Shown here one piece after another: positions 51,188-61,282 of a DNA stretch of 64,000 nucleotides (the first letter of the stretch is position 1; every line of letters starts with the position of its first letter). The notes beneath the pieces are model-generated. The model worked only from the letters and a program-made list of their open reading frames with translations. It searched no databases and was not told the origin of the DNA. The position numbers and the translations under genes are program-made. The stretch comes from Nevskiaceae bacterium (GTDB lineage: Bacteria; Pseudomonadota; Gammaproteobacteria; Nevskiales; Nevskiaceae), in assembly GCA_004297005.1 (NCBI GenBank), contig SCVA01000001.1, positions 1 through 64,000 of the forward strand, written 5' to 3'.

Positions 51188-54100
51188 TCAAGCCGTGGCT
51201 GCCAGCGGTAGCCACTGAGCATGAGGTGTCCAGATCACTCCGGCCATCACCGGGCGATCCGGCCACAGACGCCGCACCGCGGCGACGTAGCGCAGCAGCT
51301 GCTCGCGGGCGCCTTCCAGCACGCTGGCGGCGTCGCCGGCGCGATGGGTCTTGTAGTCCAGTACCCAGAGCCGTTCGCCATCGTCGACCAGGCGGTCAAG
51401 CACGTTCATCTGGATGCCTTCGTCGACTAGCACCGGCAGGCTCACCTCGTTCCAGGCGCGCAGGCCGGGCGCGAAGTGCGCCTGCAAGGCGGGTGCCGCG
51501 AGTACCGCCTCGGCCTCGGCCAGCGCGGCAGCGAACAAGGTGGTGGCGATGGGCGCGCCCAACTGCTGAGCCAGCCGGGAGGCCAGGCCTGCGCGGGCGG
51601 CGCCGCCCGGCGCGCTCAGGGTTTGCAGCAGGGCGTGCACCAACTGCCCGCGCAGCACCGCCTCGGGGGCGATGGCCAGGCCGTTGTCGGCGGCGGGTTT
51701 CGGCGCCTGCAAGGGACGCAACATGGCGGGGTCCAGGGCCTCGGCCGCTACGGCCGCGGGCGGTTCCTGTACCGCCGGCGCCAGCCCGCTGCTGTAGTGC
51801 AATAGCTGCGGTGGCGTGTCGGCGGAATCGTTGGCGGCGGCGGTGAGCGCCTGCGCGGCGGCTCGACAGCGCGCATGCCAGCTGTCCTCGGCGTCGCCGC
51901 GCGCCGGCGCGAAACCGGAGACGAACAGGTATTGCCGGGCGCGGGTTAGCGCTACGTAGAGCAGATTCAGATCCTCGCGCTGCTCGCGCGCCTGCTCGGC
52001 TTCGACCAGGGCTTGCGAGAGCGGGTCGCGGTCGTTCTTGCTGCCGGTGAGTACCACCAGGCTGGGGCGTTCGGCGCCGATGGGCCATTCGATGCGCCAG
52101 CCGGCGCGTACCGCGCGGGCGCCGGGCGCGGTGTTGACCAGGAACACCGCCGGCGCCTCCAGGCCCTTGGCGGCATGCACGGTCATTACCCGCACGCGCG
52201 CCTCGCCGCCGGCCGGCGGTGCCTCGTCGGGCGCAGCGTCGCCGCGCAGGCCGGCACAGTGGCGCAGGAAGCCGGCGAGGGTGGGATAGCGGCCGTGGTC
52301 GCTGTCCAGCGCCAGTTGCAGCAGCGCGGCGAGGTTGGCGGCGACGGCGCTGTCCTGCGGTCGCGCGGCGCGGCAGCGGCGGATCAGGTCGCCCTCGTCG
52401 GCGATGCGGTCGAGCAGGTCGTGCGGCGGCAGCCGTCGCGCCAGCCCGCGCCAGCGGCCGAGCAGGCGCTGCGCGCGCGCCAGTGCCGGCCGCTCCAGGC
52501 AATCGTCCAGAGTGAGGAACCAGGTCTGCTTGGCGTCCTGGGCGCGGCGGGCCAGTGCCAGGAGGTCCTGGTCATCGACCGAGAACAGCGGCGAACGCAG
52601 CGCCTGCGCCAGTTCCAGGTCGCGGTGCGGCGTGTCGAGCGCGGTGAGCAGGGCGAGCAGATCCTGCGCCAACGCGGTTTCCAGCAGGGTGCCGCGAGTG
52701 GCGCTCAGATAGGGGATGCCGGCCGCGCCCAGGGCGCTCTCCAGGGCGCCGAGATGGCGGCGCTGGCGCGCCAGCACCATCACGTCGCCGTAGTGCAGGG
52801 GGCGGCTGAGGCCGTCGCGGCCGGTGACCGGGGTGCGCGCGCTGACCAGGGCCTGGATGCGCGCCGCCACCCACGCGCCCTCCTGCGCGGCGCGGCGGTC
52901 TTCGCCGGTTTCGCGCGGAGTGGTGAGCGGATTGCGCAGGCCGCCACTGTCGGCGGCGCCGTCGCGCTCCTCGGCAGCAAACAGCGGCATCACCTCGACC
53001 GCGCCGTACAGGCTCTCGCGCCGGGTCTCGTGCGCGTCGAAGCCGATACGCGCGCCGGCCTCGCCGAGAAACAGGGTGTTGGCGAAGTCGATGATCGCCG
53101 GTGCGCTGCGCTGCGAGGCATTGAGCGGCAAGCGCACCGCCGCCAGTTGCAGCTCCAGCGTCTGCGCCGCCAGTTCCAGCAGCTGCGGCTCGGCGCGGCG
53201 GAAGCCGTAGATGCTCTGCTTGGCGTCGCCGACCACGAAGGCGCTGCGGCCGCGCGTGGGGTCGGTCGCGAACTCGTCGAGGATGGGTTTCAGCAGCCGC
53301 CATTGCAGCGGGCTGGTGTCCTGGAACTCGTCGAGCAGCAGGTGCTCGATGCGGGCATCGAGCTTGTAGCGCACCCACTCGGCCTGCTCGGCGCTGCTGA
53401 GCAGGCGGCAGGTCTGCCACTCCAGTTCCGGGAACAGCAGCGCGTTGGCGCGGCGCAGGATCTCGTCCAGCGCCGTCATCGCCGCCAGGCCCAGGGTGAG
53501 CGCGGCGCGCGTGCGGCGATAGGTGCTGTGCCGGCGCAGCGCCTCGACGCTCAGGGCCAGGGCTTCGAGCAGGGTGGTGTGATGGTCGAGCGCGGTCGCC
53601 GCCTGCTGCTCGGTGTAGCGCTTCTTCGGCGGCTTGAAGCTGTAGGGGCCGCTGCCGTCCTTCTTGTAGAGCGCGCTCAGCAGGGCGGCCAGCCGTTCAG
53701 GGCCTTGCAGTTCATGGGCGCCGGCCAGCGCCGCCGCCTTCAGGTACTGGGTATCGCCGAGTTCCTGCAAGAGGCCGTGCAGCATGCTGATGCGAAAGCC
53801 GCAGCTGTCGGCGTCGATGGCGCCGTAAGGGTCTTCGTCGTCGCTGTAGGGCAGGCGCGCGGCGAGGCTGGCGCAGAGGCTTTCCAGCGGCGCCTCGCTG
53901 CCCTCGGTCGCCGCCCAGATTTCGGCGCGCCGTTGCAGCAGGCCGCGCAGCAGCTCGCGCAACTCCCATTCGCCGACGCCTTCCTCGGCCAAGGCATCCA
54001 GGGCTTGTGCCTCGGCGCTGTCCGGCGCGCGGTGCAGGCGGGCCAAGACCTGCTCGATGGCCTGGCCCAGGTATTCGTCCTCGCGCTCGGCGAGCGTGAA

Positions 54101-54496
54101 GCCGGCCGGCACGCCGGCCTCCAGCGGAAAGCGGCCGAGCAACTCCTGGCAGAAGGCGTGCAGGGTGCTGGCGCGCAGCGGCAGCTCGGCGTGTACGTAG
54201 TCCTCGAACAGGGCGCGCGCGCGCTGCCGGTGCGCGGCGTCATCGGGCGCCTGCAATTCCGCGAGCGCGGCGCTCAGGCCGGCCTCGTCGGCATAGGCCA
54301 GTTCTTCCAGGCGGGCGACCACGCGCTCGCGCATTTCCGCCGCCGCCTTGCGGGTGAAGGTGAGCGCGAGGATGCCGCCGGGCGCGGCGCCGGCCAGCAG
54401 CAGGCGGACGATGCGGCCGGTGAGCGTCCAGGTCTTGCCGGTGCCGGCGCTGGCCAGCACCGCGCTGCTGCGGCTGGGATCGAGGGCGGGATTCAT
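51188..54496 (-). CDS. addA: AddA/RecB-type UvrD helicase-nuclease
   Basis: A 1102-residue superfamily-1 helicase with a C-terminal nuclease. Walker A is in S-A-G-T-G-K-T-W-T-L, Walker B is L-L-L-D-E-F-Q-D-T-S, and later helicase motifs include V-M-T-V-H-A-A-K-G-L-E and L-Y-V-A-L-T-R-A-R. The RecB-family nuclease site is V-L-D-Y-K-T. With its partner it resects double-strand ends before RecA loading. Start M-N-P-A-L is chosen because the helicase begins directly after. It follows addB by 64 bases. Confidence 0.93.
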   Translation of the reverse strand: MNPALDPSRSSAVLASAGTGKTWTLTGRIVRLLLAGAAPGGILALTFTRKAAAEMRERVVARLEELAYADEAGLSAALAELQAPDDAAHRQRARALFEDYVHAELPLRASTLHAFCQELLGRFPLEAGVPAGFTLAEREDEYLGQAIEQVLARLHRAPDSAEAQALDALAEEGVGEWELRELLRGLLQRRAEIWAATEGSEAPLESLCASLAARLPYSDDEDPYGAIDADSCGFRISMLHGLLQELGDTQYLKAAALAGAHELQGPERLAALLSALYKKDGSGPYSFKPPKKRYTEQQAATALDHHTTLLEALALSVEALRRHSTYRRTRAALTLGLAAMTALDEILRRANALLFPELEWQTCRLLSSAEQAEWVRYKLDARIEHLLLDEFQDTSPLQWRLLKPILDEFATDPTRGRSAFVVGDAKQSIYGFRRAEPQLLELAAQTLELQLAAVRLPLNASQRSAPAIIDFANTLFLGEAGARIGFDAHETRRESLYGAVEVMPLFAAEERDGAADSGGLRNPLTTPRETGEDRRAAQEGAWVAARIQALVSARTPVTGRDGLSRPLHYGDVMVLARQRRHLGALESALGAAGIPYLSATRGTLLETALAQDLLALLTALDTPHRDLELAQALRSPLFSVDDQDLLALARRAQDAKQTWFLTLDDCLERPALARAQRLLGRWRGLARRLPPHDLLDRIADEGDLIRRCRAARPQDSAVAANLAALLQLALDSDHGRYPTLAGFLRHCAGLRGDAAPDEAPPAGGEARVRVMTVHAAKGLEAPAVFLVNTAPGARAVRAGWRIEWPIGAERPSLVVLTGSKNDRDPLSQALVEAEQAREQREDLNLLYVALTRARQYLFVSGFAPARGDAEDSWHARCRAAAQALTAAANDSADTPPQLLHYSSGLAPAVQEPPAAVAAEALDPAMLRPLQAPKPAADNGLAIAPEAVLRGQLVHALLQTLSAPGGAARAGLASRLAQQLGAPIATTLFAAALAEAEAVLAAPALQAHFAPGLRAWNEVSLPVLVDEGIQMNVLDRLVDDGERLWVLDYKTHRAGDAASVLEGAREQLLRYVAAVRRLWPDRPVMAGVIWTPHAQWLPLAATA

Positions 54497-54560
54497 GGGC
54501 TGGTTTTCCCGGTGGCCCCGACAGCGGCGGGAACGGGCATGGACAGCCATTCAAGGCGGT

Positions 54561-57308
54561 TCATGAAATCCCCCCGTTCGCCCAATCGCCGTGCCGGCAG
54601 ACGCCGAAAAACTCGCAGCGCTCGCAGACGCTGTCGGCGCCATTGGCCGGCAGCGGCGCGCCGGCGCGCAGGCTGGAAGACAGCACCTGCAGGCGCTCGC
54701 TGATCGAAAACGCGAGATCCTGCAAGGGCTCGCCGTCGAGGCCGGCGCTCTTCTGCTCCTTGAGGTTCCAGTACTCGATATTGGTGACCGGTTCAGCGAG
54801 CAGGCTGTAGTGGCTCAGCTGCACCGCCTCGCCGGCAAGCATGGCCTTGCGACTGGGGCTGAGGCCGGTCTTGTGGTCGATGACCCGCTTGCGCAGGCCC
54901 TCGTCTTCCAGGCGGTCGGCGCGGCCACGCAGGCGCCAGCCGTCGCGCAGGCTGTCGAGATTCTTCTCGACGCTGACCACTGCGCTTGGCCATTCGCAGA
55001 GTTTTTCCGCGAGCCAGGGGATGGCGGCGCCGAACTCGCTGCGCCAGAGACGCGCCAGCGGCCGCGCCGCCAGATCGGCTGCGAACACTGCGTCGGCGAG
55101 CGCGTGCAGGTGCTGCTCGATGGCGGGCAGGGCGGCCTCGTCGCGCGCGCCGTCCCAGGGCGGTGGCAGGCCGGGAACTTGTTCCTCGAAGGCGCACAGG
55201 AGGCGGTGCACGCGCTCGCCGTAGTCACGGCGGTCCACCGGCGTATCGGGGGCTTCCAGTCGCTCCAGGCCCAGGGCGTAGCGGGCATGGAAGGCGTAGG
55301 GGCAGTCGATCAGGGTCTGGTGGCCGCGCGCCGACAGCGCCCGCTCCCACAGCGGCGCAGTGGCGGCGGGTGCGGGGGGCTCCACATTCGCGTCCGGCAC
55401 GGAAGACTCGGCGGCGATTTCGGCCAGCGGTGCGCGTGCGGCCAGGGCGCGGTCTTGTGCCAGTGGCACTCCGGCCGCCGCCGCGAAGGCCGCCAGCGCC
55501 GCCAGCGCCGGATGCAACTGGGCAGTCTCGCCGGCCTCGCCGGGCGCGTAGATCAGCCGTACCCGCGGTGCCGCCTCCAGCAGCCGGCGCAGGCGCGCCA
55601 GCCCCAGAGCCTGGCGCTCGGCGGCGGTGGCCAGGCCCAGCTCGCGGCGCACGCTGCGGTTGAAGAACGGCGCCTTGCCGCCTTCGGCGAGCAGGGCCGG
55701 GGTGGCGCCAAGCAGGATCAGCGCGTCGGCGCTTAAGCCCTGGGTCTGCGCCAGGGTCAGCAACTGCACCCGCGACTGCGGATCGCCGGTGTTGAAGCTG
55801 GCGTCTTCCAGCGCCGCATCGACCAGGGCGCGGAAGGCCGGCCAACTGGGCGTGAGGCCGGTGCCGGCCAGCGCCTCGCGCAATTCGCGCAGGCGCTCCA
55901 GCACGCGGGCGCCGGCCGGGTCGGCGGCCAGGCCCTGCTCCAGGCCGCTGGCCTCCAGGCTGGCGAGCAGGCCATCGGCATGCGCGCTGGCCGGATGCGG
56001 GCCGCGCAGGCTCTCCAGCCGCTGGCCCGCGGCGACCAGGTGGTCCCAGCGCGCCCTTTCGGCGGGGCTGTCCATCAGCGCCCGCCAGCGCGCCGCGCCG
56101 CCGGCGACCTTCTGGGCGTAGGCGCGTGGCTCCAGGCTCTCGGCCCAGGCTTCGCCGCCTTCGAGTAGGCCGGACTTGAGCACCGCCATCAGCGACTGGA
56201 AGGGGAAGTCGGCATCCAGGCAGCTCAGCCAGGCATCGAGGCTGGCGGCGGCGCGGCTGGTGGCCAGCGCCCAGCCGCCACGGTCGGCGAGGCTCAAGCC
56301 CGCCCGCTCCAGCCGCGCGCGCAGGCGCCGCGCCTGGCGGCGGTCCTCGCAGACCACCGCCACCCGGCGGGCGCCGGCGAGCAGGGCCTCGCGCACCGCC
56401 AGGTCGGCGATCTGCGCCTCGTGCTCGGCTTCGGCGGCTTCCACCAGGGCGAGGTCGCCGGGAGCGGCTGCGTCCAGCGCCAGCGCGCGTTCGCGGGCCA
56501 GGCCTTCGCTGGCATAGGCGGCGTCGAGCAGTAGGCTGCGCGGGCTGTTGGTTTCGGCATCCAGCAACTGCGGACTTTGCCCGAGTTGCTCGGCCAGGCG
56601 GCGCAGGGCCAGGCCGTCGCGGCCAGTCAGCCGGCCCTGGCTCAGGAAGCGCGCGCCACCCCGCGCCAGCAGCGGGGCGATGGCGGCGGCTTCAGCCGGC
56701 TTCAGGGCGTCGAAGCCCAGAAACCACAGGGGGGTTTCAGCGGGCCACAGCGCCAGGGTCGCCGCCAGCGCCTGGCGCTGGGCGACAGCCGGCGCGCGCG
56801 CGCCCAGTTCCTCGCGAAAGGCGCGGTGCAGGCGGTGCACGATCTGCGCCTCGCGCGACAGCGCCGCCAAGGGCCGCTCGGCGCCGTAGCCGCGTTGCAG
56901 TAGGGCTTCCAGCGCGGCTTCGTCGTCTGGCAGCTCGGCCTGTTGCTGCTCCAGTTCCTCGAACAGGGCGTAGAGCGCATCCGCCACCCGCAGCGGCGTC
57001 TGGCCGGGGAACAGGAAGCGGAATCGCGCCACGGCTTCCGCGAGCCGCAGCCGGCAGGCCAGCGGGCTGGCAGCCTCGGGGCTGGTGGCCAATTGGTTGA
57101 GCCCGAGGATGCGCGGCGCCAGCAGGGCGCCACCGCTGGCGCGCGCCAGACTGCGCAACAGGGCCGGCGCCAGTGCCGGGCTGGCCACCACCAGCGTCAG
57201 GGCGCTGAGGTCGGGGAGGCGGGTGGTCGGTTGAGCGAGGATCAGCCCGGCGGCGGCTTCGGGGAAGTCCGCGCCGGGTGGCAGCAGCAGGAAGGGCGCG
57301 TCGGTCAT
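54561..57308 (-). CDS. addB: AddB-type PD-(D/E)XK nuclease subunit
   Basis: A 915-residue subunit with a degenerate helicase-like N-terminal part (no Walker A) and a C-terminal RecB-type nuclease (V-I-D-H-K-T-G). Cys residues C-P-Y before the nuclease core and C-E-R-C-E-F-F-G-V-C after it have the spacing of the AddB 4Fe-4S clamp. The similarity is to the gammaproteobacterial 'probable DNA repair protein' type. The name addB is by analogy. It is the first gene of the pair and starts 16 bases after fdxA. Confidence 0.88.
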   Translation of the reverse strand: MTDAPFLLLPPGADFPEAAAGLILAQPTTRLPDLSALTLVVASPALAPALLRSLARASGGALLAPRILGLNQLATSPEAASPLACRLRLAEAVARFRFLFPGQTPLRVADALYALFEELEQQQAELPDDEAALEALLQRGYGAERPLAALSREAQIVHRLHRAFREELGARAPAVAQRQALAATLALWPAETPLWFLGFDALKPAEAAAIAPLLARGGARFLSQGRLTGRDGLALRRLAEQLGQSPQLLDAETNSPRSLLLDAAYASEGLARERALALDAAAPGDLALVEAAEAEHEAQIADLAVREALLAGARRVAVVCEDRRQARRLRARLERAGLSLADRGGWALATSRAAASLDAWLSCLDADFPFQSLMAVLKSGLLEGGEAWAESLEPRAYAQKVAGGAARWRALMDSPAERARWDHLVAAGQRLESLRGPHPASAHADGLLASLEASGLEQGLAADPAGARVLERLRELREALAGTGLTPSWPAFRALVDAALEDASFNTGDPQSRVQLLTLAQTQGLSADALILLGATPALLAEGGKAPFFNRSVRRELGLATAAERQALGLARLRRLLEAAPRVRLIYAPGEAGETAQLHPALAALAAFAAAAGVPLAQDRALAARAPLAEIAAESSVPDANVEPPAPAATAPLWERALSARGHQTLIDCPYAFHARYALGLERLEAPDTPVDRRDYGERVHRLLCAFEEQVPGLPPPWDGARDEAALPAIEQHLHALADAVFAADLAARPLARLWRSEFGAAIPWLAEKLCEWPSAVVSVEKNLDSLRDGWRLRGRADRLEDEGLRKRVIDHKTGLSPSRKAMLAGEAVQLSHYSLLAEPVTNIEYWNLKEQKSAGLDGEPLQDLAFSISERLQVLSSSLRAGAPLPANGADSVCERCEFFGVCRHGDWANGGIS

Positions 57309-57324
57309 GACGACGCGCGGGGCA

Positions 57325-57648
57325 CTACCGCTCCAGCAGCGCCAGCTTGTTGGGCTTGCCGTCCCATTCCTTGGCGTCGGCAGGGATGCCGCGGCGCTCG
57401 GTGATCACCGGCCAGCTCTTGGCCAGCTCGGCGTTGAGCGGCTTGAACTGCAACTCGAATTCCTTGAGGTCGTCCTCGGCCTTGATGGCATTGGCCGGGC
57501 ACTCGGGCTCGCAGAGCGTGCAGTCGATGCATTCCTCGGGGTCGATCACCAGGAAGTTCGGGCCTTCGTGGAAGCAGTCCACGGGGCAGACTTCCACGCA
57601 GTCCGTGTATTTGCACTTGATGCAGTTTTCGACGACGACGAAGGTCAT
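57325..57648 (-). CDS. fdxA: Seven-iron ferredoxin FdxA
   Basis: A 107-residue ferredoxin. [15 protein letters not shown] holds the 3Fe-4S and one 4Fe-4S ligand, and [12 protein letters not shown] completes the second cluster. The Azotobacter FdI-type C-terminal extension (K-W-P/S-W-P-V-I-T and following) is present. It is a cytosolic low-potential electron carrier. The start M-T-F-V-V is the family N-terminus. It is directly upstream of addB on the same strand. Confidence 0.97.
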   Translation of the reverse strand: MTFVVVENCIKCKYTDCVEVCPVDCFHEGPNFLVIDPEECIDCTLCEPECPANAIKAEDDLKEFELQFKPLNAELAKSWPVITERRGIPADAKEWDGKPNKLALLER

Positions 57649-57765
57649 TGCAGCGGCTCGGTGTAGCTTCGAAAGGTCGCGCATTTTACGGCAGTGGCGG
57701 CCCGGTACCCAAACCCGCATCTGGACGAGGTGCCGGGATTGGTCGAACCTGCGGAAATCACGACC

Positions 57766-58488
57766 TCAGCCGAGGTCGCCATACAGGCTCAGCAGGGCGG
57801 CCAGCAGGGCCACCGGCGCGGTCTCGGTGCGCAGGATGCGCGGCCCCAGGGCCAGGCGCTGCCAGCCGTGGCGGTCGGCCAGCGCCAGTTCGGCCTCGTC
57901 GAAGCCGCCCTCGGGGCCGATCAGGGCGGTGACGGTCTCCGGCTTCGGCAGCGCCGACAGCCGGGTTTCGCCGCCCGGCGCCAGGATCAGCTTGAGGCCG
58001 GGTCGTTCGCTGGCGACGAAGCTCTCAAAACGCTCTGGCGCGGCCACCGTCGGCAGCCGGGTGCGACCGGACTGCTCGGCAGCACCGGTCACCACGCCGC
58101 GCCAGTGCTCGACCTTCTTCTCCCAGCGCTCGCCGTCGAGCTTGACCACGCCGCGTGCGGACAGCAGCGGCAGGAAACCCGCCGCGCCCATCTCGGTGGC
58201 CTTCTGCAGGGCGTAGTCCATGCGATCCCCCTTGGAGACGCACTGGGCGATGTGGATGCTGATCGGCGCCTCGCGGCTGATCGGGTCCTGGCTCTCCACC
58301 CGCAGGCTGGCCGAGCGGCGGGCTACCGCCTCCAGCACCGCGCCGTACTCGCCGCCCTCGCCGTTGAACACGGTGAGCCGCTCGCCGCTGCCCATGCGCA
58401 GCACCTGCACCAGATGGCGCACCGCCTCCTCCGGTAGGTCCAGCACGGCGCCGACGGCGAGCGGCTGTGGCAGGTAGAGCCGGGTCAT
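57766..58488 (-). CDS. rsmE: 16S rRNA (uracil1498-N3)-methyltransferase
   Basis: A 240-residue SPOUT methyltransferase. H-L-V-Q-V-L-R near the N-terminus, Q-K-A-T-E-M-G, the SAM-knot G-P-E-G-G-F-D-E-A-E and L-G-P-R-I-L-R-T-E-T-A are all in place. It methylates U1498 of 16S rRNA. Its start overlaps the bioA stop (ATGA), giving an argA-bioA-rsmE run on the minus strand. Confidence 0.96.
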   Translation of the reverse strand: MTRLYLPQPLAVGAVLDLPEEAVRHLVQVLRMGSGERLTVFNGEGGEYGAVLEAVARRSASLRVESQDPISREAPISIHIAQCVSKGDRMDYALQKATEMGAAGFLPLLSARGVVKLDGERWEKKVEHWRGVVTGAAEQSGRTRLPTVAAPERFESFVASERPGLKLILAPGGETRLSALPKPETVTALIGPEGGFDEAELALADRHGWQRLALGPRILRTETAPVALLAALLSLYGDLG

Positions 58489-59876
58489 GCCGGATCGCGG
58501 GTGGCGACGTCCACCGCCTCGCAGAGCACCTCGCACATCTTCTGGGCTTCCTTGGCGCCGATCGCGTAGGGCGGCATCAGGTAGAGCACATTGCCCAGCG
58601 GCCGCAGCACCACACCTTTCTCCAGCGCATGCCGGTAGGCGCGCAGACCGCGCCGCTCGCTGGCGGGGAAGTCTTCGCGCTTGGCGACATTGCGCACCAT
58701 CTCCACCGCCAGGATCAGGCCGGTCTGGCGCACCTCGGCGACGTGGCGGTGGGTGCGCAGCTCGGCGGTGTGTGCCCACAAGAGCTGCGCCAGAACGGCA
58801 TTGGCGGAGAGCGCATTGGTCTCCTCGAACAGGCTCAGCGAGGCCAGGCCCGCGCGGCAGGCCAGCGGATTGCCGGTGTAGCTGTGGCTATGCAGAAAGG
58901 CCTTGTAGGCGGCGTAGTCGGCGTAGAAGGCCTGGTAGATCTCCTCGCGGGTCATCACCGCCGCCAGCGGCAGGGTGCCGCCGGTGAGGCCCTTGGACAG
59001 GCACATGAAATCCGGGGTGATGCCGCGTTTGGCGCCACGGCCGTAGACCGCCGGCGGCGCCTGCTCGCAGGCGAAGAAGCTGCCGGTGCGGCCGAAGCCC
59101 ACCGCGATCTCGTCGGCGATCAGATGCACGCCGAATTCGTCGCAGGCCTGGCGCGCCAGCGTCAGGTACAGCGGGTGGTACATGCGCATGCCGCCGGCGC
59201 ACTGCACCAGCGGTTCCAGGATCAGCGCGCAGACCTCGTGCGCGTGCTGCTCCAGCACCAGGCGCAGATGGTCGAACTGGCGGCGGCTGTGGTCCTCCCA
59301 GCTCTGGCCGGGGGTGCGGGTGTAGCAGTCCGGCGAGGGCACGAAGATCGGCTGCAGCAGCAGCGGCGCGTAGGTGTCGCGGTAGATGCTGGGGCCGCCG
59401 ACCGCCAGCGCGCCCAGGGTCTCGCCGTGATAGCTGTTCTGCAGGGCGATGAAGCGCTGCTTTTGCGGCTTGCCGCTGTTGAGCCAGAAATGAAAGCTCA
59501 TCTTCAACGCCGCTTCCACCGCGCTGGAGCCGTTGTCGGTGTAGAAGCAGCGCGGCAGGCCGCTCTTCGCCGCCAGTTGCTCGGCGAGCGCGATGGCTGG
59601 CTCGTGGGTGAAGCCGGCGAAGATGACGTGATCCAGGGTGTCGAGCTGATGTTTAAGCGCCGCGACGATGGCGGGATGGCGATGGCCCCAGAGGTTGGTC
59701 CACCAGCTGCTCACGGCATCGAGATAACGCTTGCCCTCGAAGTCCTCCAGCCAGACGCCGTCGGCGCGGGCGATCGGAATCAGCGGCAGCTCGCCGCTGG
59801 CGTGGTCCTGCATCTGGGTGCAGGGCTGCCAGACGTGGGCGAGCGAGCGCACACGCCAGTCGGCGTTCGACGTCAT
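58485..59876 (-). CDS. bioA: Adenosylmethionine-8-amino-7-oxononanoate aminotransferase
   Basis: A 463-residue PLP class-III aminotransferase that makes 7,8-diaminopelargonate in biotin synthesis. W-H-P-C-T-Q-like start (V-W-Q-P-C-T-Q-M), D-A-V-S-S-W-W-T-N-L-W-G-H, L-I-A-D-E-I-A-V-G-F-G-R-T-G and the PLP Lys in L-S-K-G-L-T-G-G are intact. It begins immediately before, and in the same direction as, rsmE. It directly abuts the argA stop. No other bio genes are near. Confidence 0.96.
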   Translation of the reverse strand: MTSNADWRVRSLAHVWQPCTQMQDHASGELPLIPIARADGVWLEDFEGKRYLDAVSSWWTNLWGHRHPAIVAALKHQLDTLDHVIFAGFTHEPAIALAEQLAAKSGLPRCFYTDNGSSAVEAALKMSFHFWLNSGKPQKQRFIALQNSYHGETLGALAVGGPSIYRDTYAPLLLQPIFVPSPDCYTRTPGQSWEDHSRRQFDHLRLVLEQHAHEVCALILEPLVQCAGGMRMYHPLYLTLARQACDEFGVHLIADEIAVGFGRTGSFFACEQAPPAVYGRGAKRGITPDFMCLSKGLTGGTLPLAAVMTREEIYQAFYADYAAYKAFLHSHSYTGNPLACRAGLASLSLFEETNALSANAVLAQLLWAHTAELRTHRHVAEVRQTGLILAVEMVRNVAKREDFPASERRGLRAYRHALEKGVVLRPLGNVLYLMPPYAIGAKEAQKMCEVLCEAVDVATRDPA

Positions 59877-61199
59877 CTAGAGCGTCTTCACCAGCACGAT
59901 GGAATTGCGCCGGTAGTTGTAGATGCGCTGCTTCTGCACCGGCAGGTCCTCGATCCGTCCCTCGACGAAGCCGTGTTCGAGGAACCAGTGCTCGGTGGTG
60001 GTGGTGAGCGCGAAGATCTGCTTCAGGCCCTGCTGGCGGGCGGTGTCCTCGGCGCGCTTGAGCAGGGCTTCGGCGCGGCCTTCGCCGCGATAGTCGGCGT
60101 GCACGGCGACGCAGGAGAACTCGCCCATGCTCTTGGCCGGGAAAGGGAACAGGGCGCAGCAGGCGATCACCAGGCCGTCGCGCACCATCACGTCGAACTG
60201 GCCGATCTCCAGCTCCAGCTGTTCGCGCGAGCGCGGCACCAGCACGCCGGCGTCTTCCAGCGGCTTGATGAGAGCGAGGATGCCGCCGACGTCCTCGATG
60301 CTGGCCTCGCGCACCGCCTCGTAGTGGGCGTCGGTGTAGACCATCAGCCCGACGCCGTCGCGGGTGTAGAGCTCGCGCAGCAGCGCGCCTTCCTCGGCGG
60401 CACCGACCAGATGGGTGCGCTTGACGCCGCCGCGGCCGGCGGCGAGCGCGGCGGCGAGGTGGGCGCGGTCGCTCTCGGCCAGGTGGGCGGCGTTCTCGAA
60501 CAGCCGGGTCGCCTCGCCCAGCGAGAGCTGGCCGGCGTCGCCGGTGTCGGCGGCCAGTTTCCAGTCGTCCGGGTTGGAATTGACCAGGAACACCAGTTTG
60601 TCGGCGGCGAGTTCCATCGCCACCGCGGTGGCGATGTCCTCATAGCGCAGATTGAAGATCTCGCCGGTAGGCGAATAGCCGGTGTTGCTGATCAGGGCGA
60701 TCCGGCCCTGGTCAAGCACCTGCCGGATGCTCTCGGCATCCACCCGCCGCACCTCGCCAGTGTGCTGGTGGTCGACGCCGTTGCGCACGCCCACTGGCTT
60801 GGCGACGATCCAGTTGCCGCCGACCACCTTGATTCGCGCGCCGCCCATGGGTGTGGAGGCCAGCGAGGTCGATAGCTTGGCCTCGATGGCCATGCGTAGG
60901 CTGCCGGCGGCGTCGAGTACGCATTGCAGGGTGTCGGCGTCGGTGATGCGCAGACTGCCCTGGTGCCGGGAAGCGATGCCCTGGCGCAGCAGACGCTGCT
61001 CGATCTGCGGCCGCGCACCGTGCACCAACACCAGCTTCACGCCCAGGCTGTGCAGAAGGGCGATGTCGTAGAGGAAATGCTCGAAGTCCTCGCGCGCGCA
61101 GATCTCGCCGCCAAAGGCGAGCACGAACACCCTGTCCACGTGCGCATGCACGTAGGGGGCGGCGGCGCGCAGGGCGCGGACGAATTCGGCAGGATTCAT
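59877..61199 (-). CDS. argA: N-acetylglutamate synthase
   Basis: A 440-residue classical ArgA: an amino-acid-kinase domain (about 1-290; F-V-L-A-F-G-G-E, V-L-V-H-G-A-R-P-Q-I) that carries arginine feedback, then a GNAT domain (about 295-440; V-A-V-H-A-D-Y-R-G-E-G-R-A-E). It catalyses the first step of arginine synthesis. The ATG is the only good start. It is divergent from ygfB, with 83 bases between the two starts. Confidence 0.96.
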   Translation of the reverse strand: MNPAEFVRALRAAAPYVHAHVDRVFVLAFGGEICAREDFEHFLYDIALLHSLGVKLVLVHGARPQIEQRLLRQGIASRHQGSLRITDADTLQCVLDAAGSLRMAIEAKLSTSLASTPMGGARIKVVGGNWIVAKPVGVRNGVDHQHTGEVRRVDAESIRQVLDQGRIALISNTGYSPTGEIFNLRYEDIATAVAMELAADKLVFLVNSNPDDWKLAADTGDAGQLSLGEATRLFENAAHLAESDRAHLAAALAAGRGGVKRTHLVGAAEEGALLRELYTRDGVGLMVYTDAHYEAVREASIEDVGGILALIKPLEDAGVLVPRSREQLELEIGQFDVMVRDGLVIACCALFPFPAKSMGEFSCVAVHADYRGEGRAEALLKRAEDTARQQGLKQIFALTTTTEHWFLEHGFVEGRIEDLPVQKQRIYNYRRNSIVLVKTL

Positions 61200-61282
61200 G
61201 GCCTGCGGATTATAGGGGTGCCAGGGTTCTTGCCGACCTGTGGTCCGCCAGAGCGTCCTGGGGTGGCCGTTATAATCCCGGC

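Noticed and set aside
52013-54703. 896-codon plus-strand frame opposite addA
   Set aside because: Antisense of a gene with intact helicase motifs; Gln/Arg/Ala-rich, no domain.
58467-60875. 802-codon plus-strand frame opposite bioA and argA
   Set aside because: Antisense shadow; both genes on the other strand have full motifs.
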